A stretch of 64,000 nt of DNA from Sinotaia quadrata (Eukaryota > Mollusca > Gastropoda > Architaenioglossa > Viviparidae), in contig CM054181.1 in the NCBI GenBank assembly GCA_028829895.1, positions 28,914,357 through 28,978,356 on the forward strand. Direction: 5' to 3'. Position 1 is the stretch's first letter, and every line of letters starts with the position of its first letter. The position numbers were made by a program, and so were the translations under genes. Below, in pieces: positions 1 to 12,732 of this stretch. The notes under the pieces are model-generated. The model saw only the letters and a program-made list of their open reading frames with translations. It made no database searches and was not told the origin of the DNA.

Positions 1-242
1 CCCTCACTGATTATTGATGACATCATTCTTTACCTCTCGAGATCTACATGAGACAGATCTAAATACTCCCCCCCACACACACACTTCACTGAGTGTGGAA
101 GGAGAAAGAGCAAGAACGTGTGGGCTAGTGCAATCTTAATAAGGACCATACGTTTCCTGGGAACACAAAGACTTTGGGATAAGTTACACGTGAGTTTTAC
201 TTATTATTCAAAGTCAAATGTACCATCGGATTAGTGACGTGA

Positions 243-860
243 TTATAACGTAGCATGCGACGAGTAATGTGAGACTAATAACATAAGACAAGTCACAAAA
301 CAAGTAGTATAAGGAAAGACACACGAGACAAGTGAAATAAGGCAAGGAATGGGACGAGTAAGAAAAGGCATGAGACATGAGAAGGAACATAATATATGGA
401 CAGGAGAAAAGTAACGTGAATCAAGGAACATAAGAATGGACAGGAGAAAAGTAACGCGAATCAAGGAACATAAGACATGGACAGGAGAAAAGTAACGCGA
501 ATCAAGGAACATATGACATGGAACAGGAGACAAGTAACATGAGTCAAGGAGCAAAAGGTAAGTAACTGGAGACAAGTAACATGAGTCAAGGAGCAAAAGG
601 TAAGTAACTGGAGACAAGTAACCTCATGGAAGTAATACGAGATAAGTATTATAAGGTCATGAGCATAAGACATGGAACATGAGACAGTTAAAGAAGGACT
701 ATGACGATGTGACATATGCTATAGAATTAGGAACATGAGATAGGTACCGTACGACTAAGGAGATGAGACCGGTAACGCATTTAGGAACATGAGACAAGCA
801 ACGTAGGATTAGGAACGCGAAACAGGTCACGTAGGACAAGGAGCATGAAACAAGTTACAT
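243..860. repeat. degenerate minisatellite
   Basis: Head-to-tail units of about 40 bp, variants of ggaacataagacatggacag followed by gagaaaagtaacgcgaatc, then variants containing agtaacatgagtcaaggagc. The units decay toward 860. Reading frames that stay open across it on the minus strand are a by-product of the repeat. Confidence 0.85.
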
Positions 861-2090
861 AAGAAATAGCAATGAAATGTCTTGTAAACAAAAACATTAA
901 GTTAAAAATCTCTTTGTTTACTTTGCTATATGTGCCACAAATCAATAAAGACAATACACATTTCTCTTGAAGTATCGTAGCCATAAAATTCTATTTGGAT
1001 TTTCCTGACAAACCGCAAAGTGTAGGATATAATTTATTGGATGAAATCATCATTTATTATTATCTTGCAATTCCGCTTGAATTATAAATATTGCATTGAA
1101 GAGAGTTTTCATGACCAAAGTTTATCTGAAAATCAAATGACACATATACATGTAACTAAGGTTAAATAATTAATACATGTTTATGTATCTAAGTTTTTAA
1201 CTTTAACTTAAAATTTTCGTTATGTAGTTTTGATCAAACGAAAGTTAATTTTGCTTCAGACAAAATCGTGTTCACGTGTTATGATTTGAAATTCCTTTTA
1301 TCCAATCTTATTCGGGTAACTATTGACCAAGTGTGCCTGTCTTTAAACTGTTGTGACGTCATCCAGAAGAAAGGGTAGTACTTTTCTTATCGGGTCCTCA
1401 TAGGTATCTGCTGCACGCAAAGGTAAACAAAACGTTTTGACGAAAGTAAGTGGCAAAAGCATGGCTATCAGAAACCATTGTAAACTTAAAACAGTATATT
1501 AACCAGTAAAATATAGTTACGGCTTCCAAAAACAGTTGTAAATCTAAAAATGTATGCAAACACTTAACAAATGTACATGTTTCAAACATGGTTGTAAACT
1601 TAGACCAGTATAATTTAAAAAAGTAAAATAATTATTAAAATTATTTTAAACCCAAAGCATTATATGAACTGTAAACTATTCGCGTAAAATAATTATTGCA
1701 ATCCTAAAGCAGTATATAAACAGCCAATAACGACACGGTAGAGTAATAACAATTGACTGAAGAGTGGAACTAGAAAACGTGTAGTTTTATAACGGTTTGA
1801 ATTATGTGACCTGAATAATTAATCTTCTCTGTGGCTTAGGGTACAGACCAAATGCGAGCCAATGATTTACAACTAATAGCTCTTATAATGACGGGTGGTG
1901 GGTGGTGGTGGTGGTGGTGGGGTTGGGGAATACAAAATCGTTGTTAGACAAAGCTGGTATTGTCCATTATTAAAAGAAAAAGTTAAATTATTTGGAACAA
2001 TATTTATTAGGATTAAGAGCAAAAGACCAAACTAATTTCAAGAAATTAAAAGAAATGATCACAGACATAATAGGAGATGGATGGGTAGAC
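861..2090. other. AT-rich intergenic sequence
   Basis: No gene, RNA gene or named element seen. A short GGT-rich run near 1891-1928 (ggtggtggtggtggtgg) is the only local feature and could form a G-rich structure. Confidence 0.5.
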
Positions 2091-2097
2091 ACTCTTC

Positions 2098-2522
<425 letters not shown>

Positions 2523-2654
2523 CATTAAAAGTGTCAATGCTGACCTGAAAGTTTTGACTATATGACAAACCAGATCTTGTCGATTGGGGGATCAAGACAT
2601 ACTGTTTCGATCTGCCTAGTTACGTTATCATCGTGTGCTTGTTGATGTTTTCGC

Positions 2655-3045
2655 CAAGGATACATTTCAGATAGTGGCAAAGTTCGTTAACCAAGGATAC
2701 ATTTCAGATAGTGGCAAAGTTCGTTAACCAAGGATACATTTCAGATAGTGGCAAAGTTCGTTAACCCAGGATACATTTAAGATAGTGACAAAGTTCATTA
2801 ACCCAGGATACATTTAAGATAGTGACAAAAGTTCGTTAACAAAGGATACATTTCAGATAGTGATAAAGTTCGTTAACCAAGATACATTTCAGATAGTGGC
2901 AAAGTTCATTAGCAAAGGTAACATTTCAGATAGTGGCAAAGTTCATTAGCAAAGGTAACATTTCAGATAGTGGCAAAGTTCGTTAGCAAAGGTAACATTT
3001 CAGATAGTGGCAAAGTTCGTTAACAAAGGAAACATTTCCAAGTAG
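2655..3045. repeat. minisatellite, about 37 bp unit
   Basis: About ten head-to-tail copies of a unit containing ggatacatttcagatagtgg and caaagttcgttaac. Variants show aagatagtgacaaag or agcaaaggtaac. Confidence 0.93.
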
Positions 3046-3974
3046 AGTCAGTGGACTGTACATTTGCAGAATTCTTTTATCAATCTCGAAAACAGTTTTC
3101 AAGATAACATAATACTCATGAACTCTTTGTTCTCTGCTAACGGACAGCTAATATAGCTCATTTAATGTCCCGTTCTTGTGAATTCGGCCACAGTGGTTAA
3201 ATACGACTTTATAGTCTTTACACGGTTTTTGATAAGGTAATGAGAGATTTATGGTGGGTTATCTACGCTTAGATTGCGTTAAACTTCCTTTGTCTTTAGA
3301 TTGGTTTTACTGCATTTTGTTTTAGTTTGCCAGTCAATGTGTGAATTTATATGTCTCCGGTAAATATGTGATAATTCTTTGGCTTAGCTAAAATTACATT
3401 TAAATTATGTTTCAGTTAACAGTTTTAACCAAACTCTGGATTGGCTTACTAAAAATTACACATACATTTCTGTCTCCAGATCATAGATTTAACCAGACCC
3501 AGGATTGGCTTAGAAATGTCTGCAAAGCGGTTTTAGTATACAAAACTAAGGCTATCGGATTGGATAAATGTTAAATATATATACATATATAGATATAAAG
3601 AGTTATCAAAAGATACATCCAGACTTACTTCCCATTGCACTCCCAGGCTGCACGATCATTTCCAGAGAGACGCGTCTTCCATTCAGCGGTGCATCACAAC
3701 TTTATCTCGCGGCTCGTTTTAACCCCGACCCCCTTTCAAGCCACCCCTACCCGCCTCATCAAGCTTTACAGACAATACCATGGAAAGACAAACAACTACA
3801 ACGCGACCAAACAACGCAAGATTTGCAGATCTAATTATAAATTCCTAATAGGTCACAGCAACACAGGGCGTACAGCACAAAGATTTCATTCAAGAGCGCT
3901 CTCATGTTGACTTAGATTTGGAGTTATAAACAAATATAAACAAACATCTGAAATCGGCTCGATATATAGATCAA
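3046..3974. other. intergenic, nothing recognised
   Basis: Unique-looking sequence. Short open frames at 3568-3910 have no recognisable motif, and I do not call them genes. Confidence 0.4.
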
Positions 3975-4170
3975 GACTTATCAAGATTTTACAATTCTAA
4001 GTTGCCAATATACGAATCAAGACTTCTCAATTCTAAACTGCCAATACACGAATTAAAACTTTCAATTCTAAACTGTCAATACATGAATCAAGATTTTAGA
4101 ATTCTAAATTGCCAATACACGAATTAAAACGTTACAATTCTAAATTGCCAATACATGAATCAAGACTGCT
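3975..4170. repeat. short minisatellite, about 33 bp unit
   Basis: About six degenerate copies of a unit with attctaaattgccaatacac and gaatcaagac. Confidence 0.8.
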
Positions 4171-7060
4171 GAATGGAATTTCCTTACGGTATTTACACAC
4201 ACTACACCTAATTACGTCACCACAATAACACTATTTCAATATGTTCATCCCTGCCACCGTTGTAGTGCGAAAAACAAAAATTATCTTCGAGCAGTTATCT
4301 ACGAATGCTTTTGCATAGAAACAACATTAACTAGACAATTTGTTATCTTCAAGATAATTTATTAGTTCTAATATATGTTGACAGTCAACACATCCAACAT
4401 ACGAATGCTTAATCTTTCAATGTACACCCTTATCTAAAGACATTTTTGTTTTTGTTTGTTTTTTAGAGTTCAATCGTCCCGTTTCCATAAAAGATTTTTC
4501 AGCAATCGTAACAACGGAAAAGTAGATAAGAGGCTATAACAATCTTATCTAACTAACTCCAACAAGAAGCAATAAATCAAAGATTAAGTGTTGTCAACGT
4601 ATCAATGCGTGGATGAATAACTAGTTCTCGAAATCAACCCAAGGACAGTCTAACGACAGCCAATCTATACTGCTATAAACACACCTGCCTTGACAACACG
4701 TGTAGTATTGAGGATGAAATTGGCCACCACACGACAACTTTGAGCACTGTTTCACTGTTTAGTGAACGTTTACAGTAAATCCTTCAAGAAATGACACGTG
4801 TGTCCTTATCTGAGGGATACCTGAAGAGGGGGTTAGAGACATCAATAAATGACAATACTAAAATAAAAAATAAGAAATAATAATAAGAAAAAAAAAGAAA
4901 GCTGTTTTCTGGTAATATTTTCATGAATTAGTAGGAGGAAGTGTACGAGTGTATCTATATTCATCCATTTCTGTTCTTTAACACCGTGCCTGCTTCTAAA
5001 TATTTTCCATTAATCAGAAAATGGCCGTATTACATTCTGGCATTTGCTAAAAGACACTGTATCTGCATGAAGATTTAAAGGTGGTTACACCTATATTGAC
5101 GACAGACTGGTTGCTACACTCACCCTTCAGTCTCCAACAATGAATTCTCTCGGTTTAGGATTAATTATAGTGTCAGATGAATCTATGTAATTAATATTGC
5201 GTGAATTGGGCATGCTATCCTGATAATGACTAATTATGCATACAAAATCACTCGCACAGCTCCGCCTCCCCCCCCCAGACCAATTCTCCTTTAGTCTCTC
5301 TCTCTCTCTCACTAATAATTAGTAAATCTCCGTTATTATGATTTTAAAAATTTTAATATTTAAAATTTTAATATTTAACAAAATAGAGAATCCATTAATT
5401 TATACATTTAAATACGAAGGTCATATGGACCACCTATTTGTCTTTAAATGTTTATATGGATTATAACATGAATTCTGATCTCAGAGTTTGTCAGATGCCC
5501 ACTTATCTAGCATCATCAGTTGGCAGAAGGGTCCTCCAGCAACTCACACATCAGCAATCTATTGTTGAATATCTTGGCCAACTTTGGACTTAACTCATTT
5601 CGTCTCACATGAATAGCGCACCTTGACATTAGGTTCTTAGCTCAATAGCCATAGAACACAAATACCAAATTGAACACCAAAACTGAAACAATAATAATTA
5701 TTTCCTTCAGTGATGAACCTACAATTCGCCAATCCATATGTAGTGGTAGCAGACAATAGGTGTCCTATTACAATTTTGACCTCACCTCATATTTTTACAA
5801 TGAAACCAGAAATAGTCTAGACCATGCACATGCATGTTACAATTAGAAATACAAAAAATATCACCACACACATGTGGGTTACGATCATTAAAATCAAGCA
5901 AAATGTTCAAACACGTACATACGTTTTACAATTATCAAATTAATATTTACTTCAATGGAGAAGAAATAGCATTGCATATCATCTTTATACATTTCAGTGA
6001 ATTATTACAAATTACGAAACACGTGTTAACTTGATTTCATTCTCTTCTCTGGCCACAACATTAGGAGAAAATAGTAACAATTTATATCAATCACAATAAG
6101 AAAAATACATGATCATGCTACAACATTCTTAATGAAATACAGTTAATAGTTAACAGTTAACAAATCGATAGGTTATCTTGTTTGAATATTTGGAGCGTTT
6201 GTCCCCAAATAAATGCAGCCTCTGTATGTAAGGCAAAGTTTTCATTGTGAACGTATTCCTCATTTCATTCTCTCACTATTTATTTAAATCCATAAATCAG
6301 TGGTGAGAAAACACCATTAATCAAGGTTATCGAGCATCAGATCTGAACAACAACCCCACTCACTGCAACCATTCAAACGTATTTCATAAAAACCATTTAT
6401 AGTGACTGCGATCCCTTTTAACACGTCTGCAACCTTTCTAACAAGTCAGTAATCTGTTTATGGTACGACGCGGCATTACATCACCTGTTGCAATTGCCAA
6501 TGCAAAGAAATGTATAACACAACATGAAAACATCAAAGAATTTAATAAATTAATAAAGATAAAACTTTAGTTATTAAAACAGAAATAATTTGCCCATGAC
6601 ATCATAACGTGTTAGGATATTTGAATAATCATTTTATATTTCAAATTAAAATACCTGTGTACTGAACCCATCTAAACATGCAGTCTGATGGATGAAATAT
6701 TATTGGATTAATGGATGTTTGGATACATAGATAGGATAAGCAAGATGAAGAAATGTTGACTCTTGCTTATGTTTCCTTTGTTTTTCACATTCCACATTTA
6801 AAATATTTTGTTATTATTCTTTTCTTTAGTAAAATCATTCACCTCTTTGACTGTGACACTATAATTTAGAAAAGCAAGAATTGTATATCAATTTGGTTTA
6901 CATAGTTACATATGAACTAGGAAAGATAGAAAACCCGATTGCTTGTAATACTAGTTACATAGATTAGCAAAGATAAAATCTCATTTGGTCATAAAACTAG
7001 GTATGTAAACTAGCAAAGATAACAAAGATAAATAACTCAAACCATTTCCACACACCTGGC
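4171..7060. other. AT-rich intergenic sequence
   Basis: No coding or RNA feature recognised on either strand. It holds a small CT run near 5290-5310 and AT-rich palindromic sequence near 5340-5380. Confidence 0.45.
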
Positions 7061-7062
7061 CA

Positions 7063-7300
7063 ATGTACTGTTTTACTTTGTTACACTGGTGGAGTCTCAG
7101 CGCTGTCACTAGTGCTCTTAACTGGCTGAGTCTAGGTCTGTCCAATGTACTGTTTTACTTAGTTACACTGTGGAGTCCTAGCACTGTCACTAGTGCTCTT
7201 AACTGGCTGAGTCTAGGTCTGTCCAATGTACTGTTTTACTTAGTTACACTGGTTGAGTCTCAGCGCTGTCACTAGTGCTCTTAACTGGCTGAGTCTACGT
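7063..7300. repeat. minisatellite, about 83 bp x 3
   Basis: Three near-identical units containing caatgtactgttttactt, tgtcactagtgctcttaac and ggctgagtctaggtctg. Confidence 0.92.
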
Positions 7301-7717
7301 AGACTCCCCTCACAAGAAGATGTAGTACTGTGTTCCTACAAATTAACAACTGATGCACTCAAGTAATATGATGTCCCAAAACAAGAAGATAAGATGTGAT
7401 GGGACCAAACACACCTGACCCTTCAGTTCCGTGAAACCAAGGATCCAGTAGCCCTTGCATTTCCTTAAAAATCTCATAGGCTCTCTTTTCAAATCTCCAT
7501 TACTTCGGAATCTGGGCTTCTTGCTACACACATGGGAATGTGTCATGGACGGTGAGAAAACAAAAACAAAAATATAATAAAATTGTTCCCCGTATTTAAA
7601 GGCTGGTCAGTTGACCGAAGGGTCAAGGCTACACCCCGCGCTCATTCATTCAGAAGGGACTTTCGAGTCTTTCCCCATCCCTACCTTCATTCAGGTCAAG
7701 GCTATCTTTCTCTACAC

Positions 7718-8514
7718 CAGTGGTGCACAAACGTTTTGAGTCGGGGGCCACAATCTCACTTATCAAAACCATCGGGGGCCACAAAAAAGTGAAGATAAAA
7801 TCGTTCCATACAAGACGGACATCACATCTAAGAACACACAAATGACGATTAAGACTATTTATGACAAAGAAGTTGTATACTAGGACTCATTCTAAAAATG
7901 TTATGATATGTCATCATTCACAAAGTCAGTGTGATGGATAGTGCTGCATGTCATCTGCAAGCTTCAAAATGTCCGGCTTGATGTTTGACGTTGAAAGATG
8001 CAAAATTGCTTCCAGATTATCATCATATTATGACCGCAAGTGTTGCTTTTGTTCAGTTTCATCTGTGAGAAAGCCTGTTTGCAGCAGTATGTGCTGCCAA
8101 GTATGCTGGTGTGGACAAGTGCATTATCCAGTCATCATTAAACTGCTGGTTTTCCTTGTCAACTTTTCTTTTACGATTAGCTGCCATTTTGTCACAAAAA
8201 TATAATCAAAATAAACAACAGAATGTGGTAGATCGGACACTAACAGCTTAACAGCTACTGACCAACAACATCACAGGAAGGGGCAAGCATGTATGTGTGG
8301 GGTTTGCTGCCCATCTTGGTATAGCCTTTTTCTCTTGCCTCTGTGAGTGTTATGTCAGCGGGCAGATATCATCTGCACGGAACGCCTGGAAAAATGGGTC
8401 AGGAGTAGCTGCTTTGTTTCAAATCACTCAGTGTATGAGTAAACATTTGACTTTTTCGTTTGACATGGCGGGCCACTCGGCGACTCTTCGCGGGCCGGAG
8501 TTTGTGCACCCCTG
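7718..8514 (-). mobile_element. non-autonomous hAT-superfamily DNA transposon
   Basis: Terminal inverted repeats are CAGTGGTGCACAAAC at the left and the complement of CAGGGGTGCACAAAC at the right (15 bp, one mismatch). They are followed by a GGGGGCCAC-type subterminal motif at the left and GGGCCGG at the right. A perfect 8-bp target-site duplication, CTCTACAC, lies at 7710-7717 and 8515-8522. An 8-bp TSD and CAG...CTG termini are hAT hallmarks. At 797 bp the element is far too short for a full transposase, and only relics remain inside on the minus strand. It sits inside repeat R2. Confidence 0.95.
7935..8187 (-). pseudogene. hAT transposase relic (N-terminus joined to C-terminus)
   Basis: Read from the ATG at 8187 downward, it starts MAANRKRKVDKENQQFNDDW, which resembles the opening of ZBED/SCAND3-like hAT transposases. 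It then passes straight to a segment with CxQAFSQMK followed, in another frame, by DNLEAILHLS. These resemble the C-terminal dimerisation region of the same proteins (CEQAFS.MK ... LEAILR). The BED finger body and DDE catalytic core are absent, so this is an internal-deletion derivative with at least one frameshift. It is not functional. Confidence 0.75.
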
Positions 8515-8829
8515 CTCTACACCTAAACGTGTTTACCATAATTGACTGGTCGAATTTCCGTTTGACCACGGCGAGCAAGGTCGGATTTGCTGGAAGAAAA
8601 TACATTTAATTTAACTAGCCACTCTTGTGACCTAGGAAAACATCTGTTCTGTCTTACTGGTGACGCAATAGCTACGTCAAACGTGTTTTGTGCTTGTACT
8701 AGACTCACTCTTACATCTGTATTTAGATTTTATTTCTTATACATTTCTTACATCTAAATTTTATTCTTTCTATATTTCTTTTTAATATTTATAGATGGGG
8801 ATCCTGGCGAGATTTATAAATATCCTGAC

Positions 8830-9395
8830 AGTATGAACAGATGGATTGTTTTACACAAACAATTTTTATGAACAGATGGAGCTTTTTTTTTTTTTTTTTA
8901 CAAAATCTACTTGCATAAACACATGGAATTGTTTACACATATTACTTTTATGAACAGATGGAATTGTATACACTAATACTCGTATAAACAGATGGAATTG
9001 TTTACACTAACACTCGAACGAACTGTTGGAAATCTTTACACTAATACTCGTAGGAATGGACATTTCTACACAAACTACTCGTATGAGAAGATGGAAATCC
9101 TCCAAGATGATAAGCAGAGAACAGTTAACCTACAATAACTGCTTAAGCCCTTAATCACTATCTTAAGCTCTAATCTCTATCTTAAACCTCTACTCATTAT
9201 CTTAAGCCTCTAATCACTATCTTAAGCTCTAATCACTATCTTAAACTACTCATTATCTTAAGCCTCTACTCACAATCTTAAGCCTCTAATCACTATCTTA
9301 AGCCTCAATCACTATCTTAAGCTCTAATCACTATCTTAAACTACTCATTATCTTAAGCCTCTAATCACTATCTTAAGCCTCAATCACTATCTTTG
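8830..9395. repeat. two adjacent degenerate minisatellites
   Basis: 8830-9090 repeats atgaacagatggaattg plus tttacactaatactcg (about 40 bp). 9130-9395 repeats taatcactatcttaagcctc (about 22-30 bp). Confidence 0.85.
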
Positions 9396-10289
9396 CGAAG
9401 TAAATTCAAACGAACGAAAACATTAATGAAAGGCCTTCCGTTACAATATGGAAAGACAGAAGAATGCCAGACGGCTTAATACAAACCCAGAAATAAGTCG
9501 GCAAGCAACAATTCCAGCTTCAGCCGAAGTTTCCTACAATTGTTTTCTCACTCTTGATCAATCTGTGGCTGCGAATCAAGGCTACAGCCCTTCACTAACT
9601 GAAATACTTCTTCTTTCAGTCAATGAAATCTTTTTACCCTCTACCCCACTCCAGCATTTACACTTGCTTCCCCTTTATTACCATGGAGACGTACACACAC
9701 AACTATCAAAAGGCACTCAAGCAACTAATTCCAGCCATCGTCACATGAACGATGGTCTCCCCTCCCTTTTTTAGGCAGAGAATATTATCTATGATAGACA
9801 TTGGACAGTCTCAATACGACTTTGTAGAACTCATATAATTGTGTGTGGGGCTATTCCGAAATGAGGCGGTGCCTCAAGAAATACGCTGCTACTTGTACCA
9901 CTGCTGCTAAAGTGATTAATTCCTAATCTTTCAAGTGTATAAGTTCCACCTACCTTTAGAATATTTACACATATAATATACCCTGTTATTAAGATATGCT
10001 CAAAGACTTATTCTGTCCTACCCAGATCAGAAGGCAGACGTGGTGTTTAGGTAGCCATACCTCAAACGTCCACCTCTTTGAGAAAGGTCAGTTGATGTTA
10101 AGCACAATGAATAAAATACATATATACAAAAGTTTACTTTAATAACAAGTTTGCATTATATAAAATTTTAGTAAAATGATATTGCAAACAAAGATGTTTC
10201 AATCTTTACATTTATGACAGGAAATTATTCAGGAAGTTAATTTTCCAAAGTAAATGTTTAGCACGAACGTTTATGTAATTTAATATATC

Positions 10290-10290
<1 letters not shown>
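9396..10290. other. intergenic, nothing recognised
   Basis: An open frame at 9448-9774 (108 codons) has no motif, signal peptide or repeat that I can name and is most likely chance. Confidence 0.4.
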
Positions 10291-10646
<356 letters not shown>

Positions 10647-11204
10647 AGATTTGTACAAAATATATTTCTTTTCAATGGTTTTATCTGGAATATTTTACTG
10701 TATATGTATATATAGTCTTAGTTTGAATTTGATTTATAATCCCCTGAAAGTTTTCTTTCCTACAAAATATGACGAAACCAAACAAGCAAAATCCTCTAAG
10801 AGAACTCACCAAGTCCACTTTCTTACCAGATTCCTATTTGCCGGCAGATAGTCGTGATTCTATGTAATACTGCACCGGTTTGAACAGTGAAGATAAATAT
10901 GTAATCGAATTTCACTTGGACTTGGGATATTTTCTAAAAATGCAAACTACAGTGCGCACCTGAACTCTGGAAGCGAAAGGAAAGTAAACTTAGACTAGAA
11001 AATGTACGTGCCCCTGTCGAGCAATAACACTTAGACATCGAAATATTTTCGAGAATAATATGACATATCAATACTTGAAAGAGAAGTTTTACTGGAGTAA
11101 TAAAGTATTTAAAGAGCGATACAAGAACTTTTGTAGTCAAGTGTAAGCAGTGTAGTCAGCGCGTTTCACTCGATACACAGGACAAGAACTACAAAAACAG
11201 AAAG

Positions 11205-11671
11205 TGACATATTTGCATGTGAAATCTCTCTCTCTCTTACGTCACGCTAACCCGCAAGTAAAAGAATTAGACAGAGAGAGAAAGAAAAAGCGAAAGAGTG
11301 AGGGATTTTCGGCGGATTTTTTCTATCTATCTATCTATCTATCTACGTTATGACAATATTGCATTATATATTTCTAATTATACCTATTACACAAATTTAC
11401 TTCTAGAAAACATTTATTCCCCGTAATAACTAATCAAGGCTGCGACATCTCAGATTGGTTAAATCATAAAATAATCAAAGAGTTATCCACTGCTCTCTGC
11501 TTTAGAGAACTTAAATTTACCTTCCTAGTCACGTTTGCTGTCGCGTTGCCAGGCGAACGAGATTGTTGACAGCAAACACAACCTATCAGTTAAATGATAT
11601 ACGATTCAGATTTAAGGGGCGGAGTAAGACATTTGTCGTGCTCGACAGCGTATTGAACAGTTTGAGACAAA
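11205..11671 (+). promoter_or_regulatory. putative promoter / 5' exon region of gene A
   Basis: This GC-richer island, about 1 kb upstream of the gene A start codon, holds an octamer-like ATTTGCAT at 11,210, TTACGTCACG (CRE half-like) near 11,239, and a weak X-box-like GTTGCCAGGCGAAC at 11,545-11,558. A possible donor AAA|GTATGAG lies at 11,671/11,672. Its role is inferred from position and from partial analogy with the clearer blocks upstream of B, C and D; a direct match to those blocks is not obvious. Confidence 0.35.
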
Positions 11672-11829
11672 GTATGAGTTAGTAGGTACAATTCTAATGG
11701 ACTAGATGACAAGACTTAAGGGATTTTATTGATTTGAACATATTGCTCATTTTCTATAATTAATCAACAACTGTTATGTGTTTGTAAGTTAAGGAGCTTC
11801 GAGGTTCTATAACAGTTGCCATGCTGCGT

Positions 11830-12190
11830 AACCGAGTGATCTTAAGGGGTTAACGCTTGATTTAGTACTGAAATGTAGATCAAAACTAAAACAGTTACAT
11901 TGCGACGTAGTCGAGTGATCTTAAGGGGTTAACGATTGATTTAGTACTGAAATGTAGATCAAAACTAAAACAGTTACATTGCGACGTACTCGAGTGATCT
12001 TAAGGTGTTACGCTTGATTTAGTACTGAAATGTAGGTCACAGTTACATTGCTACGTAACCGAGCTAACTCTTGATTTTGTACTGAAATGTAGGTCAGAGC
12101 TAAACAGTTACAATTGTACGTTCCCGAGTGATTTTAAGGTGTTACTCTTAATTTTGTACTGATATGTAGATCAAAACTAAACAGTTACAA
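11830..12190. repeat. minisatellite, about 79 bp unit
   Basis: About five units with gagtgatcttaaggggttaa, gatttagtactgaaatgtag and aaaacagttacattg. They lie between the putative promoter and coding exon 1 of gene A. Confidence 0.9.
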
Positions 12191-12307
12191 TGCTATATGT
12201 GACAATCATTGCCACATAGTTAATGGATTTTGCGTGGGTTGAAAATCTAAATATCAGTGCATTTATTTTTAAACCATATAATCTAACCTAATCCCACCCT
12301 CCCTATA

Positions 12308-12325
12308 TATCCATCCATCCATCCA

Positions 12326-12408
<83 letters not shown>

Positions 12409-12411
12409 TTA
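12308..12411. repeat. (CATC)n/(ATCT)n microsatellite
   Basis: A few CATC units followed by a long pure (ATCT)n run, about 210 bp upstream of the gene A start codon. Confidence 0.97.
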
Positions 12412-12623
12412 TGAAATGTCATTCATTAGTTAGTGGTTTATTGCATACAGTATATACCGAAGATTTAAATTGAAAAGAGCACAGCACTGCTAAGAAAAAA
12501 TAATTAAGAATTATTTATAAACATAAACATAAAAGACATTACGAATACTAATGTCTGAGTGCATTTTTCACATTACCATGTAATAATCTGTATTTTGACA
12601 CTCGACAGCTTTTGAAAACCACA

Positions 12624-12732
12624 ATGGCAGTGTCATCGCAGCCTCAAAATAATAAATTGCTTATGGTCCCGGTGGATGGTGTTCGTGACTGGTCTACTGG
12701 ACTCTGTGGGTGTTTCACTGACTGCTGTTCCT
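12624..12732 (+). CDS. gene A coding exon 1
   Basis: 109 nt, 36 codons plus one base. An acceptor-like ctcgacag ends at 12,608, so the transcribed exon probably starts at 12,609 with a short 5' UTR. The donor is TCCT|GTGAGT. Confidence 0.9.

Larger units (their letters stand above)
7600..8610 (-). repeat. interspersed repeat R2, split by a hAT insertion
   Basis: The sequence flanking the hAT element (7600-7717 joined to 8515-8610), read on the minus strand, matches 56,865-57,235 on the plus strand over several blocks: tggtcaaacggaaa, taggtgtag, tagccttgacc, gaaggt..ggggtgggg, gactcg..aa and cagcctttaaat. I do not recognise the family and see no coding capacity. The related locus supplies an approximate empty site for the hAT insertion. 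Confidence 0.75.

Noticed and set aside
9448..9774. 108-codon open frame
   Set aside because: No motif, no splice or promoter context, no counterpart in other parts of the cluster.
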